A DNA stretch of 64,000 bases from positions 186,001 to 250,000 of the forward strand of contig JAIUPC010000024.1 in NCBI GenBank assembly GCA_020161655.1. The letters run 5' to 3'. The notes under the pieces are model-generated. The model made no database searches. It saw nothing but the letters and a program-made list of their open reading frames with translations, and was not told the origin of the DNA. Position 1 is the stretch's first letter; the number at the start of each line of letters is the position of its first letter. The position numbers were made by a program, and so were the translations under genes. This document shows, in pieces, positions 8,817 to 17,741 of the stretch. The stretch comes from Pseudomonadota bacterium (lineage in GTDB: Bacteria; Pseudomonadota; Alphaproteobacteria; Rhodobacterales; Rhodobacteraceae).

Positions 8817-10034
8817 CTAGCCTTGCCCGATCTGCCGCGCCCGGATGATCACCCACCACGCCGCCAGAAGCGACAGGAGTGCTGCGACGAGCATCAGAAG
8901 GACGAGCGGCAGCGGCCCGGTTTCCTTCGTCAGCACTGCCCCTGCCAGTGCCGACAGCGCAGCCCCCCCGCCGATAAGGATCGCGCCGCCGATCCCCGCC
9001 GCCGAAGCGGCGAGCGCAGGCCGGACCGACAGCATCCCGGCATTGGCGCTGGGCAGGAGAAGGCCGTTGCCGAGGCCGATGAGGACGATGAAGCCGAAAA
9101 AGACGTTCGGCCCGTCGATCCCCGCCGCAACCAGCACCGCAAGCGCCGCCATGGCCGCAAGGGTCGCCAGAGCGCCGAGCATCATCATCCGGTTGATTCC
9201 AAGCCGCACGGTATAGACGCCCGAGAGGAAGTTGCCGGCCATGTAGCCAAGCGCCGGGGCGCCGAAGTAGAGGCCAAGAAGCGCCGGATCGAGGTGATAG
9301 ATCTCGGTCCCGACGAAGGGCGCGCCGCCGAGATAGGCGAAGAACACGCCCGAGGCGAAGGCGGCGGCAAGGCAATAGCCCCAGAAGCGCTGCGACCGGA
9401 AAAGTGCCGGATACTGCCGCGCCTGATCGAGGAAGGAGGTTTCCTGACCGCCCCCGGTCTCGCCAAGGTCGCGCCAGATCAGGGCGTAAAGCCCGATGCC
9501 GCCAACGAGGAGCAGCACGAAGGAGGCCTGCCAGCCGAAGACCTCATCCAAGGCACCGCCGATCACCGGGCCGACCATCGGCACGATCGACATGCCCATG
9601 GTGACATAGCCGATCATCGAGGCAGCACGGTCCTGGTCTACCATGTCGCGGACGATGGCGCGCGACAGGACGAAGCCCACGGCCATGGCCGCCTGCGCCA
9701 TGCGGAAGATCATGAAGCTGACATAGCCCGGCGCGAAGATGGCGCCCACGGTCGTCACGATGAAGATGCCGGTGACGGCAAGGAGGACGGGGCGGCGCCC
9801 GAAGCGGTCGGCAATCGGCCCGATCAGAAGCTGCACCAGCGCAGTCATCGCCAGGTAGGCCGACAGCGACAGCTGCATCAGGTGGTAGTCCACCTCGAAA
9901 TACCGCGCCATCGACGGCAGCGACGGCAGGAAGATGTTGAGCGACAGCGCCGGCAGCGCCGCGATCATGACCAGCGTCAGGATATGGGGCGGCGTCGAAC
10001 GGTCAAGAAAACGCGGTTTCGTGGAAATCGGCAT
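8817..10034 (-). CDS. MFS drug-resistance transporter (Bcr/CflA-like)
   Basis: A 405-aa inner-membrane transporter with about 12 hydrophobic segments. The loop motif GPIADRFGRRPVLL (motif A of the drug:H+ antiporter family) follows the second segment, and SRAIVRDMVDQDRAA is typical of Bcr/CflA proteins. Substrate is unknown. It lies 57 bases downstream of the GST gene, which could suggest co-transcription in detoxification, but the linkage is only positional. Confidence 0.85.
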   Translation of the reverse strand: MPISTKPRFLDRSTPPHILTLVMIAALPALSLNIFLPSLPSMARYFEVDYHLMQLSLSAYLAMTALVQLLIGPIADRFGRRPVLLAVTGIFIVTTVGAIFAPGYVSFMIFRMAQAAMAVGFVLSRAIVRDMVDQDRAASMIGYVTMGMSIVPMVGPVIGGALDEVFGWQASFVLLLVGGIGLYALIWRDLGETGGGQETSFLDQARQYPALFRSQRFWGYCLAAAFASGVFFAYLGGAPFVGTEIYHLDPALLGLYFGAPALGYMAGNFLSGVYTVRLGINRMMMLGALATLAAMAALAVLVAAGIDGPNVFFGFIVLIGLGNGLLLPSANAGMLSVRPALAASAAGIGGAILIGGGAALSALAGAVLTKETGPLPLVLLMLVAALLSLLAAWWVIIRARQIGQG

Positions 10035-10091
10035 GGCTCCTCGTACCCCCGGCTTGGTGCGAAGTCCATGCGGGGCGGGCTGCGGCAGTCT

Positions 10092-10724
10092 TCAGCCGAA
10101 ATGCGCGACCTCGACGGGGGCGAGTGCTTCGCGTTCCCGCATCCGATGCCAGTGCGCGGCAAGTCGGGGGCAGTTTGCCGCGAGCCAGTCGGCGTCGATC
10201 CAGAAGCAGAGCATCCAGAGATAGAGGTCGAGCGCTGAGGGGCCTGCGCCGCAGAAGAAGTCCCCCTGCGGTCGGTGCGCCAGTTCTGCCTCGAAGATAA
10301 GAAAATGCCGCCGGACATAGGCGGTCGCCGCTTCGGACAACGCGGCGGAGCCAGAGGCATCCGTGGTGTAGCGGTCCGGGATCAACTCGCGCAGCATCCC
10401 TTCGTAGACATTGGCGTGAAAGAAGGCGAGCCAACGATCATGCCAGGCGCGCTGCGCTGAGCCGGGCGGTGGGGCGAGGCCAGCTTCGGGGAAGGCATCG
10501 GCAAGATGGTTTAGGATCGCCGGCCCTTCGGTGATGACCGTCCCGTCGGGATGGATCAGCGCCGGCACTTGTCCACGCGGATTGATCTTCGTGTAGACGG
10601 CGCGTTTTTCCACGCTGGCAGGCGAGGGCACGGCGCGGAAGCTGTATGCTGCGCCGACAAGCGTTAGCGCCGCTTCGACCACCATCGAACCGGTCTGCCG
10701 CCGTCCGTAAAGAACATAGCCCAT
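10092..10724 (-). CDS. Glutathione S-transferase family protein
   Basis: A 210-aa cytosolic GST. The thioredoxin-like N-domain (residues 1-80) starts MGYVLYGRRQTGSM and contains the glutathione-site segment QVPALIHPDGTVITEGPAIL. An all-alpha C-domain follows. The ATG at 10724 is chosen because GAGGGG lies 5 bases upstream; an alternative ATG at 10736 overlaps the stop of the upstream DUF486 gene as ATGA. The two genes are therefore tightly coupled. Confidence 0.85.
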   Translation of the reverse strand: MGYVLYGRRQTGSMVVEAALTLVGAAYSFRAVPSPASVEKRAVYTKINPRGQVPALIHPDGTVITEGPAILNHLADAFPEAGLAPPPGSAQRAWHDRWLAFFHANVYEGMLRELIPDRYTTDASGSAALSEAATAYVRRHFLIFEAELAHRPQGDFFCGAGPSALDLYLWMLCFWIDADWLAANCPRLAAHWHRMREREALAPVEVAHFG

Positions 10725-10732
10725 GGCGCCCC

Positions 10733-11077
10733 TCATGCCCATTTGTGAAAGATGAAGAAGGCCCCGCCGGCGATCAGCGCGAAGCCGATCAGATGGTTCC
10801 AGGCCAGCGGCTCCTTCAGGTAGAGGACAGAAAACACCGCGAAGACGGAAAGGGTGATGACCTCCTGGATCGTCTTCAGTTGCGCGGCGTTGTAGACGCC
10901 ATAGCCGATCCGGTTTGCTGGCACCTGCAGCACATATTCGAAGAAGGCGATGCCCCAGCTTATCAGGATCACGGTGATGAGCGGGGCGGCGCGGTACTTC
11001 AAGTGCCCGTACCAGGCGAAGGTCATGAAGACGTTGGACGCGATCAGAAGGCCGATCGTGAGCACACTTGCGGGCAT
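10733..11077 (-). CDS. DUF486 / DMT-superfamily small membrane protein
   Basis: A 114-aa protein with four predicted membrane helices. The pattern TFAWYGHLKY near residue 20, ISWGIAFFEYVLQVPANRIGY in the middle and WNHLIGFALIAGGAFFIFHKW at the end are hallmarks of the DUF486 family, which resembles half-size drug/metabolite transporters. Function is unknown. Its stop overlaps a possible GST start. Confidence 0.85.
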   Translation of the reverse strand: MPASVLTIGLLIASNVFMTFAWYGHLKYRAAPLITVILISWGIAFFEYVLQVPANRIGYGVYNAAQLKTIQEVITLSVFAVFSVLYLKEPLAWNHLIGFALIAGGAFFIFHKWA

Positions 11078-11102
11078 GGAATGGTCCTTGTGGGGCAGGG
11101 AG

Positions 11103-12134
11103 TCAGAGCGGCATCGCCGGCCAGGTGTCGGTCAGGCGGTAGCCCTCGGGCCATGGGTCGCGCGGGTCGCGCATGATCTGGTGTGTGCCGGTGATCCAGG
11201 CGCGGCCACGGATGCGGGGCGCGATGGCCGGGCGGTCGCCGACCGGGTCGGCGAGTGCATAGGTGCAGTCGAAGCGCCCGCCAATGAGCGAGCGGGCGAC
11301 ATAGGTATGGCCGGGCGCCATCTCTCCCTTGGCGGCCATCACCGCCATCCGCGCCGAACAGCCGGTGCCGGTCGGGGAACGGTCGATCTTGCCGGGGTCG
11401 ACGACCACGGCATTGGTGCCGCTCAGCGTATGGCCGTGGTGGGCGAGGGGGCCCATGAACTGGCAGAAAGAGATGTGGCGCCAGTTCTCGGTCGGGTGGC
11501 TGAAGCCAAGCTGGACATTGGCGGCGGCGGTGATCCTTGCGCCAAGGGCGGCAATGTCGCGCGCTTCCTCGGGCACCAGTGCAAAGCCCAAGGCTGCGGC
11601 ATCGACCAGCACGAAACTGTCGCCGCCATAGGCGGTATCGACGGTCAGGGTGCCATGGCCTTCGACCTCAAGCGGCGCGCCGAGCCGGTCGGCGAAGGAG
11701 GGGACGTTGGCGATCTCGACCGAATTGACCTGTCCGTCGCGGGTATCAGCGACGACTGCCACCAGCCCCGCCGGCGCTTCGAGCGCAAAGCGCGTCTCAT
11801 CCCCGGTCATCGGCACGATGCCGGTCTCAAGGCAGACGGTGGCGACGCAGATGGAGTTGGAGCCGGACATCGGCGGGGTATGTTCCGGCTCCATGATGAG
11901 GAAACCCATCGCCGCCGCCGGGTTCTTCGGCGGCACGAGAAGGTTGATGTGCTTGAAGACCCCGCCGCGCGGTTCATTCAGCACCAGCCGGCGCAGCGCC
12001 CCGTCACGGTGGAGGAAGTCGCGCTGTTGCCAGAGCGTGGCGCCGGGCGGCGGCGCTACGCCCCCGGTGATGACATTGCCGACCTCGCCCTCGGCGTGGA
12101 CCGATACCATGTGGATGACGCGATCACTGCGCAT
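11103..12134 (-). CDS. Proline racemase superfamily protein with Ser/Thr at the catalytic positions
   Basis: A 343-aa member of the family that includes proline racemase, 4-hydroxyproline 2-epimerase and trans-3-hydroxy-L-proline dehydratase. The first catalytic cysteine (MCGH in racemases) is Ser90 in MSGSNSICV. The second (SPCGTG) is Thr255 in DRSPTGTGCSARM. Epimerases need Cys/Cys and 3-hydroxyproline dehydratases are typically Cys/Thr, so a standard racemase is unlikely and a dehydratase-like or other reaction is possible. It is divergent from pccB across a region carrying PccR-type sites. Confidence 0.8.
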   Translation of the reverse strand: MRSDRVIHMVSVHAEGEVGNVITGGVAPPPGATLWQQRDFLHRDGALRRLVLNEPRGGVFKHINLLVPPKNPAAAMGFLIMEPEHTPPMSGSNSICVATVCLETGIVPMTGDETRFALEAPAGLVAVVADTRDGQVNSVEIANVPSFADRLGAPLEVEGHGTLTVDTAYGGDSFVLVDAAALGFALVPEEARDIAALGARITAAANVQLGFSHPTENWRHISFCQFMGPLAHHGHTLSGTNAVVVDPGKIDRSPTGTGCSARMAVMAAKGEMAPGHTYVARSLIGGRFDCTYALADPVGDRPAIAPRIRGRAWITGTHQIMRDPRDPWPEGYRLTDTWPAMPL

Positions 12135-12146
12135 CTTTGGACTCTA

Positions 12147-12190
12147 TTTGCAATTTGCTCTGCGACCCCTGCCAACTATTTGCAAATTTG
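12147..12190. promoter_or_regulatory. Probable PccR binding sites upstream of pccB
   Basis: TTTGCAATTTGC (12147-12158) and TTTGCAAATTTG (12179-12190) are two near-identical blocks 32 bases apart, about three helical turns, in the 136-base divergent region before pccB. They match the TTTGCAAA motif described for PccR. They also lie directly upstream of the divergent racemase-family gene. Confidence 0.75.
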
Positions 12191-12270
12191 ACGGATTCAC
12201 CTTCCGGTGACCGGCCTTTGGCGCTAGGTTCCGCCGGGACCGAAGGGCCGCACCGGGGAGAGTGTATCCG

Positions 12271-13803
12271 ATGAAAGACATTCTGCAACAGCTCGAAGAC
12301 CGCCGGGAACAGGCGCGCAAAGGCGGCGGACAGAAGCGGATCGACGCCCAGCACGGCCGCGGCAAGCTGACGGCGCGGGAGCGGATCGAGCTTCTCCTGG
12401 ACGATGGCTCCTTCGAGGAGTTCGACATGTTCGTGGCCCATCGCGCGACCGACTTCGGGATGCAGGCGGAACGCCCCGCTGGCGACGGGGTCGTCACCGG
12501 ATGGGGCACGGTCAACGGCCGCATGGTCTATGTCTTTTCGCAGGATTTCACCGTCTTCGGCGGATCGCTGTCCGAAACCCATGCCCAGAAGATCTGCAAG
12601 ATCATGGACATGGCGATGCAGAACGGCGCGCCGGTGATCGGGCTGAACGATTCCGGCGGCGCCCGTATCCAGGAAGGCGTGGCCTCGCTCGCCGGCTATG
12701 CCGATGTCTTCCAGCGCAACATCATGGCCTCGGGCGTGGTGCCGCAGATTTCTGTCATCATGGGGCCTTGCGCCGGGGGGGCGGTGTATTCGCCGGCCAT
12801 GACCGACTTCATCTTCATGGTGAAGGACACCTCCTACATGTTCGTCACCGGCCCCGATGTGGTGAAGACCGTGACGAATGAGATCGTGACGGCCGAGGAA
12901 CTGGGCGGCGCCTCGACCCATACGAAGAAATCCTCGGTCGCCGACGGTGCCTTCGAGAATGACGTGGAGGCGCTGGCGGAAATCCGCAGGCTCGTCGATT
13001 TCCTGCCGCTCTCGAACCGCGACCGCGCCCCGACGCGCCCCTTCTTCGACGATGTGGCGCGGCTGGAGCCATCGCTCGACACGCTGATCCCCGAGAACCC
13101 GAACCAGCCCTACGACATGAAGGAACTGATCCTGAAGGTCGCGGACGAGGGCGACTTCTTCGAGATCCAGAAGGATTACGCCGCCAATATCATCACCGGC
13201 TTTGTCCGGCTTGAAGGCCAGACAGTGGGCGTCGTGGCGAACCAGCCGACGGTGCTGGCCGGCTGCCTCGACATCGACAGTTCGCGCAAGGCCGCGCGGT
13301 TCGTCCGCTTCTGCGACGCCTTCGAAATTCCGATCCTGACCTTCGTCGACGTGCCGGGCTTCCTGCCGGGGACGAGCCAGGAATATGGCGGCGTCATCAA
13401 GCACGGCGCGAAACTGCTTTTTGCCTATGGTGAGGCGACGGTGCCGAAGGTCACGGTCATCACCCGCAAGGCCTATGGCGGCGCCTATGACGTCATGGCC
13501 TCAAAGCACCTGCGCGGCGATTTCAACTATGCCTGGCCCACGGCGGAAATCGCCGTGATGGGCGCCAAGGGCGCGGTCGAGATCCTTTACCGCGCCGAAC
13601 TCGGCGACAAGGAAAAGATCGCGGCCCGAACGAAGGAATACGAAGACCGCTTCGCCAACCCCTTCGTCGCCGCCGAAAAGGGCTTCATCGACGAGGTGAT
13701 CATGCCGCATTCCACCCGCCGCCGGGTCGCGCGGGCCTTCGCCTCGCTCCGGACGAAGAAGCTCTCGAACCCGTGGAAGAAGCACGACAACATTCCGCTG
13801 TAG
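12271..13803 (+). CDS. pccB: Propionyl-CoA carboxylase beta subunit
   Basis: Carboxyltransferase subunit, 510 aa, the usual length. The N-half has [19 protein letters not shown] and the oxyanion motif [14 protein letters not shown]. The C-half has [15 protein letters not shown], the second oxyanion site. With PccA it makes (S)-methylmalonyl-CoA from propionyl-CoA and biotin-bound carboxyl. The ATG at 12271 is preferred over an in-frame GTG at 12262 because GGGGAGAG sits at the right distance. Expected to be under PccR control. Confidence 0.95.
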   Translation: MKDILQQLEDRREQARKGGGQKRIDAQHGRGKLTARERIELLLDDGSFEEFDMFVAHRATDFGMQAERPAGDGVVTGWGTVNGRMVYVFSQDFTVFGGSLSETHAQKICKIMDMAMQNGAPVIGLNDSGGARIQEGVASLAGYADVFQRNIMASGVVPQISVIMGPCAGGAVYSPAMTDFIFMVKDTSYMFVTGPDVVKTVTNEIVTAEELGGASTHTKKSSVADGAFENDVEALAEIRRLVDFLPLSNRDRAPTRPFFDDVARLEPSLDTLIPENPNQPYDMKELILKVADEGDFFEIQKDYAANIITGFVRLEGQTVGVVANQPTVLAGCLDIDSSRKAARFVRFCDAFEIPILTFVDVPGFLPGTSQEYGGVIKHGAKLLFAYGEATVPKVTVITRKAYGGAYDVMASKHLRGDFNYAWPTAEIAVMGAKGAVEILYRAELGDKEKIAARTKEYEDRFANPFVAAEKGFIDEVIMPHSTRRRVARAFASLRTKKLSNPWKKHDNIPL

Positions 13804-13813
13804 GGCCGTGAAC

Positions 13814-13906
13814 ATGCATCTCTGCAATCCCAGACTGAAGGCCGCGGGCCACGCCTCGCAACCCGTGATGCGCCGGGCCACCCCGCGCGCCGCCATGGTG
13901 AGGTGA
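13814..13906 (+). CDS. Possible 30-aa small ORF downstream of pccB
   Basis: ATG at 13814 to TGA at 13904-13906 encodes a basic 30-residue peptide beginning MHLCNPRLKAAG. It fills most of the 107-base gap between pccB and the next gene and lies in the same direction, 4 bases before that gene's ATG. No strong Shine-Dalgarno is visible. It could be a leader or chance. Confidence 0.25.
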   Translation: MHLCNPRLKAAGHASQPVMRRATPRAAMVR

Positions 13907-13910
13907 CGCG

Positions 13911-14297
13911 ATGGCCGGGCAGGGCGGAACGACGGAGAAAACGGAGCCGAAAGCCGGCGACCTCATCCCCGTGCCTTCGGGGCAGGAGGTGCGGTTCCTC
14001 GACGTGATCCATGGTGAGCCGGGGCCGGAGGGGCTGACTGCCCGCTTCCGTTTCGTCGCGCCGGCCATCGCCCGCGACGGCGGCACGGTGGCTCCCGAAG
14101 CGGCGCAGGAGGACATGGCCGCGCTCTGTTCCGCCTTCGCGCTGCAGAGGATCGCCAAGATCGGACCGCAACCGGTGCAGATCATCATCGTGCTCTCGGA
14201 CCGCGAAGTTGCCTTCGGCGAGACCGTGCCAGAAGCGACGCAGTATTTCGAAGCCTACAGCCTTGCCGATGGCATGTGCATATGGGAGCCGTTCTGA
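13911..14297 (+). CDS. Conserved hypothetical protein (possibly DUF6497)
   Basis: A 128-aa soluble acidic protein with no signal peptide. A central segment RFRFVAPAIARDGG is followed by ALCSAFALQRI, and a C-terminal beta-rich part (QIIIVLSDREVAFGE) ends in GMCIWEPF. I recall similar unannotated proteins beside pcc genes in Rhodobacterales, but I cannot assign a function. It is probably read from the pccB transcript. Confidence 0.7.
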   Translation: MAGQGGTTEKTEPKAGDLIPVPSGQEVRFLDVIHGEPGPEGLTARFRFVAPAIARDGGTVAPEAAQEDMAALCSAFALQRIAKIGPQPVQIIIVLSDREVAFGETVPEATQYFEAYSLADGMCIWEPF

Positions 14298-14508
14298 TGT
14301 CTTTCCTTGGCCCTCGGGCGGCGCTCTGCTGCCGATCCGCCTGTGATGTTTCTCAGTCACAAAGCGCGTTCTTGCCTCGTGAGTCGTGGGCAGGTAGAAG
14401 GCATTCGGCTATCCTGCGCCCAGTCGGCGCTTGTGACGCCGATGTAAACAATCTGGACCGGGCGAACACGGAATACCGTGCGACCGGTTCTGTGAGCAGG
14501 AGAAAGAC

Positions 14509-14640
14509 ATGTCGAAAAAGCTCTTCTTCGCGGCCATTCTGGTCGCCACGGTCGCTGCTTGCGCCAAGAAGGAAGAACCCGTCTACGTCGAGCAGCCGGT
14601 CAGCCAGGAGCCGGTGTTCCAGGGCAAGTACGGCAGCTGA
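14509..14640 (+). CDS. Small lipoprotein (43 aa)
   Basis: The ATG at 14509 follows GGAGAAAG. The short protein has a charged start (MSKK), a hydrophobic core (LFFAAILVATVA) and a lipobox VAAC, so Cys17 should be lipidated and the 27-residue tail (KKEEPVYVEQ onward) anchored at the membrane. Role unknown. It is one of two tiny lipoproteins between pccB and pccA. Confidence 0.75.
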   Translation: MSKKLFFAAILVATVAACAKKEEPVYVEQPVSQEPVFQGKYGS

Positions 14641-14721
14641 TGCCGTCTGGCCGGCCCTGATCGCCAAAGGCGTCGGGGCCAGAAAATCCATGGTGCGCCG
14701 CCCCTCGCGGGAGGGCGCGCC

Positions 14722-15075
14722 ATGCTGAAGCACCGGGGCTTTCCGGGCCGTCTGCCCGGTACCGATTTTCAGTTCGTGATCCGCCGCGCCAACCCGAAGG
14801 GCGTGACGAAGCTGATTGCGCGTGAAAGATTCAAGGACCGCAGCCCGGCCGACCGCCGCGCCGACGCGGCCTTTCTGGCCGCACTTCTGGATCATTTCGG
14901 CGAAGAACCGTTCGAGCGCGGCAATCTCGATGCCGGGCGACTCAGCTGGCTTTTCGGGCGCGAAGTGGTGCCTGCAGAACAGCCCTTCGACCCCGAATCC
15001 TACGAAGCATTGCTGAAAGTTGACTTGCGAAAGGCCGAGGCGGCCTTCCCGGAAGTCTTCGGCGGGGACGAGTAG
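14722..15075 (+). CDS. Conserved hypothetical protein (117 aa)
   Basis: A soluble 117-aa protein with a GGAGGGCGCG ribosome-binding region 5' of ATG 14722. It is mixed-charge and helix-rich, with the segments RANPKGVTKLIARERFK and PFDPESYEALLKVDLRKAEA. No motif is recognised. A longer reverse-strand frame across the same bases lacks a start signal and shows antisense-type composition, so this strand is preferred. Confidence 0.65.
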   Translation: MLKHRGFPGRLPGTDFQFVIRRANPKGVTKLIARERFKDRSPADRRADAAFLAALLDHFGEEPFERGNLDAGRLSWLFGREVVPAEQPFDPESYEALLKVDLRKAEAAFPEVFGGDE

Positions 15076-15412
15076 GCATGTTCTCGCGCAACCTGGGGGC
15101 TCCTTGGCGCAATTCTGCCGATCGTTTCGATTTTGGAAACTTTGGGTTTGCGCGGTGGCGCGACGACGCACATCCTGATTGCGGGGCGTCACCCTACAGC
15201 AAGCTTACCGCCCCGATTTGTCAAAACCGTTACCCTTCCCCTTCTCTACGGCCTGGCCCCACCGGGGTCAGGCCAACTTTGTCGGCGTGCAGCGGAACCT
15301 TGCCGTCGCAACCTGTCGGCACATCCCCCAGAACGCGAATTCGCTTTTCCCTGACGTGGAATCCGGTAAAATTCCGCGCGGAAACAAGAACAATCCTCAG
15401 AGGAAGAGCAGT
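15076..15412. other. Intergenic stretch (337 bases) with one hairpin
   Basis: No convincing gene. The notable element is an 11-base near-perfect inverted repeat, GGCCTGGCCCC (15250-15260) and GGGGTCAGGCC (15264-15274), with a 3-base loop and one mismatch. It is followed by AACTTT rather than a real T-run. The last 60 bases before 15413 are AT-richer and probably carry the promoter of the next lipoprotein gene. Confidence 0.5.
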
Positions 15413-15613
15413 ATGCGGACTATCAAAACACTTGTGGCGGTGGCCTTTGTCGCCACTCTCGCCGGTTGCCTGCAGACCGACGCCGAGCGCGGCCTCGCCG
15501 GCGCCGCCGCGGGAGCGCTCGTTGCCGACGCGACCGACAACAGCGCGCTCACCGGTGCGCTCATCGGCGGTGCCGCCGGCGTCTATTGCGACAACATGGG
15601 CGTCTGCCGCTGA
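15413..15613 (+). CDS. Small glycine-zipper lipoprotein (66 aa)
   Basis: Begins MRTIKTLVAVAFVATLAGC, a signal peptide with lipobox LAGC (Cys19). The mature part has a glycine/alanine zipper (RGLAGAAAGALVADATDNSA then LTGALIGGAAGVYC) as in outer-membrane stress lipoproteins, and ends DNMGVCR. The chosen ATG follows GAGGAAGAG. It is followed at once by an intrinsic terminator, so it is a short separate transcription unit before pccA. Confidence 0.8.
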   Translation: MRTIKTLVAVAFVATLAGCLQTDAERGLAGAAAGALVADATDNSALTGALIGGAAGVYCDNMGVCR

Positions 15614-15655
15614 CATTCGCCTGCCCCTGACGGGGCGGCAGCAACACATCGACGG

Positions 15656-15688
15656 GACCACCGTGGCCATGCGCCGCGGTGGTCTTTT
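15656..15688 (+). terminator. Rho-independent terminator after the glycine-zipper lipoprotein
   Basis: Arms GACCACCG (15656-15663) and CGGTGGTC (15677-15684) pair perfectly and are followed by TTTT. It stands 43 bases after the lipoprotein stop and 52 before pccA, implying pccA has its own promoter or depends on readthrough. Confidence 0.75.
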
Positions 15689-15739
15689 CATTTCTGCGCC
15701 GGGCCAGCGCCCCGACGCGATCCATAAAGAGGGACGCAG

Positions 15740-17740
15740 ATGTTCAAGAAGATCCTGATCGCCAACCGGGGCGAGATTGCCTGCCGTGTCATCAAGTCGG
15801 CGCGCAAGATGGGTATCAAGACCGTCGCCGTCTATTCCGATGCCGACCGCAATGCGCTCCACGTGAAGATGGCGGATGAGGCCGTGCACATCGGCCCGCC
15901 GCCCGCCAACCAGTCCTATATCGTCATCGACAGGATCATGGACGCCATCCGCCAGACCGGGGCGGAGGCGGTTCATCCCGGCTATGGCTTCCTGTCGGAG
16001 AACCGCAATTTCGCCGCCGCGCTTGAGAAAGAGGGCGTGGTCTTCATCGGCCCGCCGTCGCCGGCGATCGAGGCGATGGGCGACAAGATCACCTCGAAGA
16101 AGATCGCGCAAGAGGCGGGGGTTTCCACGGTGCCGGGCTACATGGGCCTGATTGCCGATGCCGAGGAAGCGGTGAAGATCAGCGGTGAGATCGGTTATCC
16201 GGTGATGATCAAGGCCTCCGCCGGTGGCGGCGGCAAGGGCATGCGCATCGCCTGGAACGATGAGGAGGCGCGGGACGGCTTCCAGTCCTCGAAAAACGAG
16301 GCGGCGGCGAGCTTTGGCGACGACCGCATCTTCATCGAGAAGTTCGTGACCCAGCCGCGCCATATCGAGATTCAGGTGCTGGCCGACCAGCACGGCAACT
16401 GCCTCTACCTCAACGAGCGCGAATGTTCGATCCAGCGGCGGAACCAGAAGGTCATCGAAGAGGCGCCGTCGCCCTTCCTTGATGCCGCCACGAGGAAGGC
16501 GATGGGCGAACAGGCCTGCGCCCTTGCCAAGGCCGTCGGCTACACCAGCGCCGGCACGGTGGAGTTCATCGTCGACGGCAACAGGAACTTCTACTTCCTT
16601 GAAATGAATACCCGTTTGCAGGTCGAACATCCGGTCACGGAACTCATCACCGGCATCGACCTTGTCGAACAGATGATCCGCGTTGCGGACGGCGAAAGGC
16701 TGCCTTTCGCGCAGAAGGACATCGGCATCAATGGCTGGGCCATGGAAAGCCGGCTTTATGCCGAGGACCCCTACCGCAACTTCCTGCCCTCCATTGGGCG
16801 CCTGACCCGCTACCGCCCGCCGGTCGAGGCGGCGACGGCAGCTTCTGTCGTGCGCAACGATACCGGCGTCTACGAGGGCGGCGAGATTTCGATGTATTAC
16901 GACCCGATGATCGCCAAGCTCTGTACCTGGGCGCCGACCCGGAAGGCGGCGATCGAGGTGATGCGGCAGGCGCTCGACACGTTCGAGGTCGAGGGGATCG
17001 GCCACAACCTGCCGTTCTGTTCGGCGGTGATGGACCATCCGCGCTTCGTGAAGGGCGACATCACCACGGCCTTCATCGCCGAGGAATACCCCGAGGGCTT
17101 TCAGGGCGTGCAGATGCCGGAAGCGGCCCTGCGCAAGGTCGCCGCTTCGGCTGCCGCCATGAACCGCGTCGCGGAGATCCGCCGCACCCGCATCACGGGG
17201 CGTCTTGGCAACCATGAACGCAAGGTCGGCGACGACTGGGTGGTCAGCCTTCAGGGCGCCGATTTCGCCGTCAAGGTCGCCGCAGACCGCGACGGCGCCA
17301 CGGTGATGTTCGAGGATGGCCACAGGATGCGCGTCACCTCCGACTGGACGCCGGGCCAGCCCCTCGCTCGGCTCGACGTTGATGGCGAGGCGGTGGTCCT
17401 GAAGGTCGGCAAGATCCCCTCGGGCTTCCGCATCCGCACCCGGGGCGCCGACATGAAGGTGCATGTCCGCACCCCGCGCCAGGCCGAACTGGCCCGGCTG
17501 ATGCCCGAAAAGCTGCCGCCCGACACATCGAAGTTCCTCCTCTGTCCTATGCCGGGTGTGATCGTGAAGATCTCGGTCGAGGAGGGGCAGGAGGTTCAGG
17601 AAGGCCAGTCCCTCGCCACGGTCGAGGCGATGAAGATGGAGAACATCCTGCGCGCCGAACGCAAGGGCGTGGTGAAGAAGATCAGCGTGGCGGCGGGGCA
17701 AAGCCTCAAGGTCGACGAAGTGATCATGGAGTTCGAATAG
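15740..17740 (+). CDS. pccA: Propionyl-CoA carboxylase alpha subunit (biotin carboxylase/BCCP)
   Basis: A 666-aa biotin-dependent carboxylase subunit. Order: biotin carboxylase N-domain (IANRGEIACRVIKSARKMG), ATP-grasp with the glycine loop KASAGGGGKGMR, catalytic EMNTRLQVEHPVTE, a central BT domain, and the C-terminal biotinyl domain with EAMKMEN. The biotinylated Lys is residue 632, 34 residues from the end. It ATP-dependently carboxylates biotin and hands the carboxyl group to PccB. Confidence 0.96.
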   Translation: MFKKILIANRGEIACRVIKSARKMGIKTVAVYSDADRNALHVKMADEAVHIGPPPANQSYIVIDRIMDAIRQTGAEAVHPGYGFLSENRNFAAALEKEGVVFIGPPSPAIEAMGDKITSKKIAQEAGVSTVPGYMGLIADAEEAVKISGEIGYPVMIKASAGGGGKGMRIAWNDEEARDGFQSSKNEAAASFGDDRIFIEKFVTQPRHIEIQVLADQHGNCLYLNERECSIQRRNQKVIEEAPSPFLDAATRKAMGEQACALAKAVGYTSAGTVEFIVDGNRNFYFLEMNTRLQVEHPVTELITGIDLVEQMIRVADGERLPFAQKDIGINGWAMESRLYAEDPYRNFLPSIGRLTRYRPPVEAATAASVVRNDTGVYEGGEISMYYDPMIAKLCTWAPTRKAAIEVMRQALDTFEVEGIGHNLPFCSAVMDHPRFVKGDITTAFIAEEYPEGFQGVQMPEAALRKVAASAAAMNRVAEIRRTRITGRLGNHERKVGDDWVVSLQGADFAVKVAADRDGATVMFEDGHRMRVTSDWTPGQPLARLDVDGEAVVLKVGKIPSGFRIRTRGADMKVHVRTPRQAELARLMPEKLPPDTSKFLLCPMPGVIVKISVEEGQEVQEGQSLATVEAMKMENILRAERKGVVKKISVAAGQSLKVDEVIMEFE

Positions 17741-17741
17741 G

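Noticed and set aside
14297-14728. Forward frame starting in the stop of the 128-aa gene (TGATG)
   Set aside because: Ser/Arg-rich shadow overlapping the 43-aa lipoprotein in another frame.
14353-15192. 279-codon minus-strand frame over the lipoprotein and the 117-aa gene
   Set aside because: Lacks a Shine-Dalgarno and domain features; the forward genes have lipobox and ribosome-binding sites.
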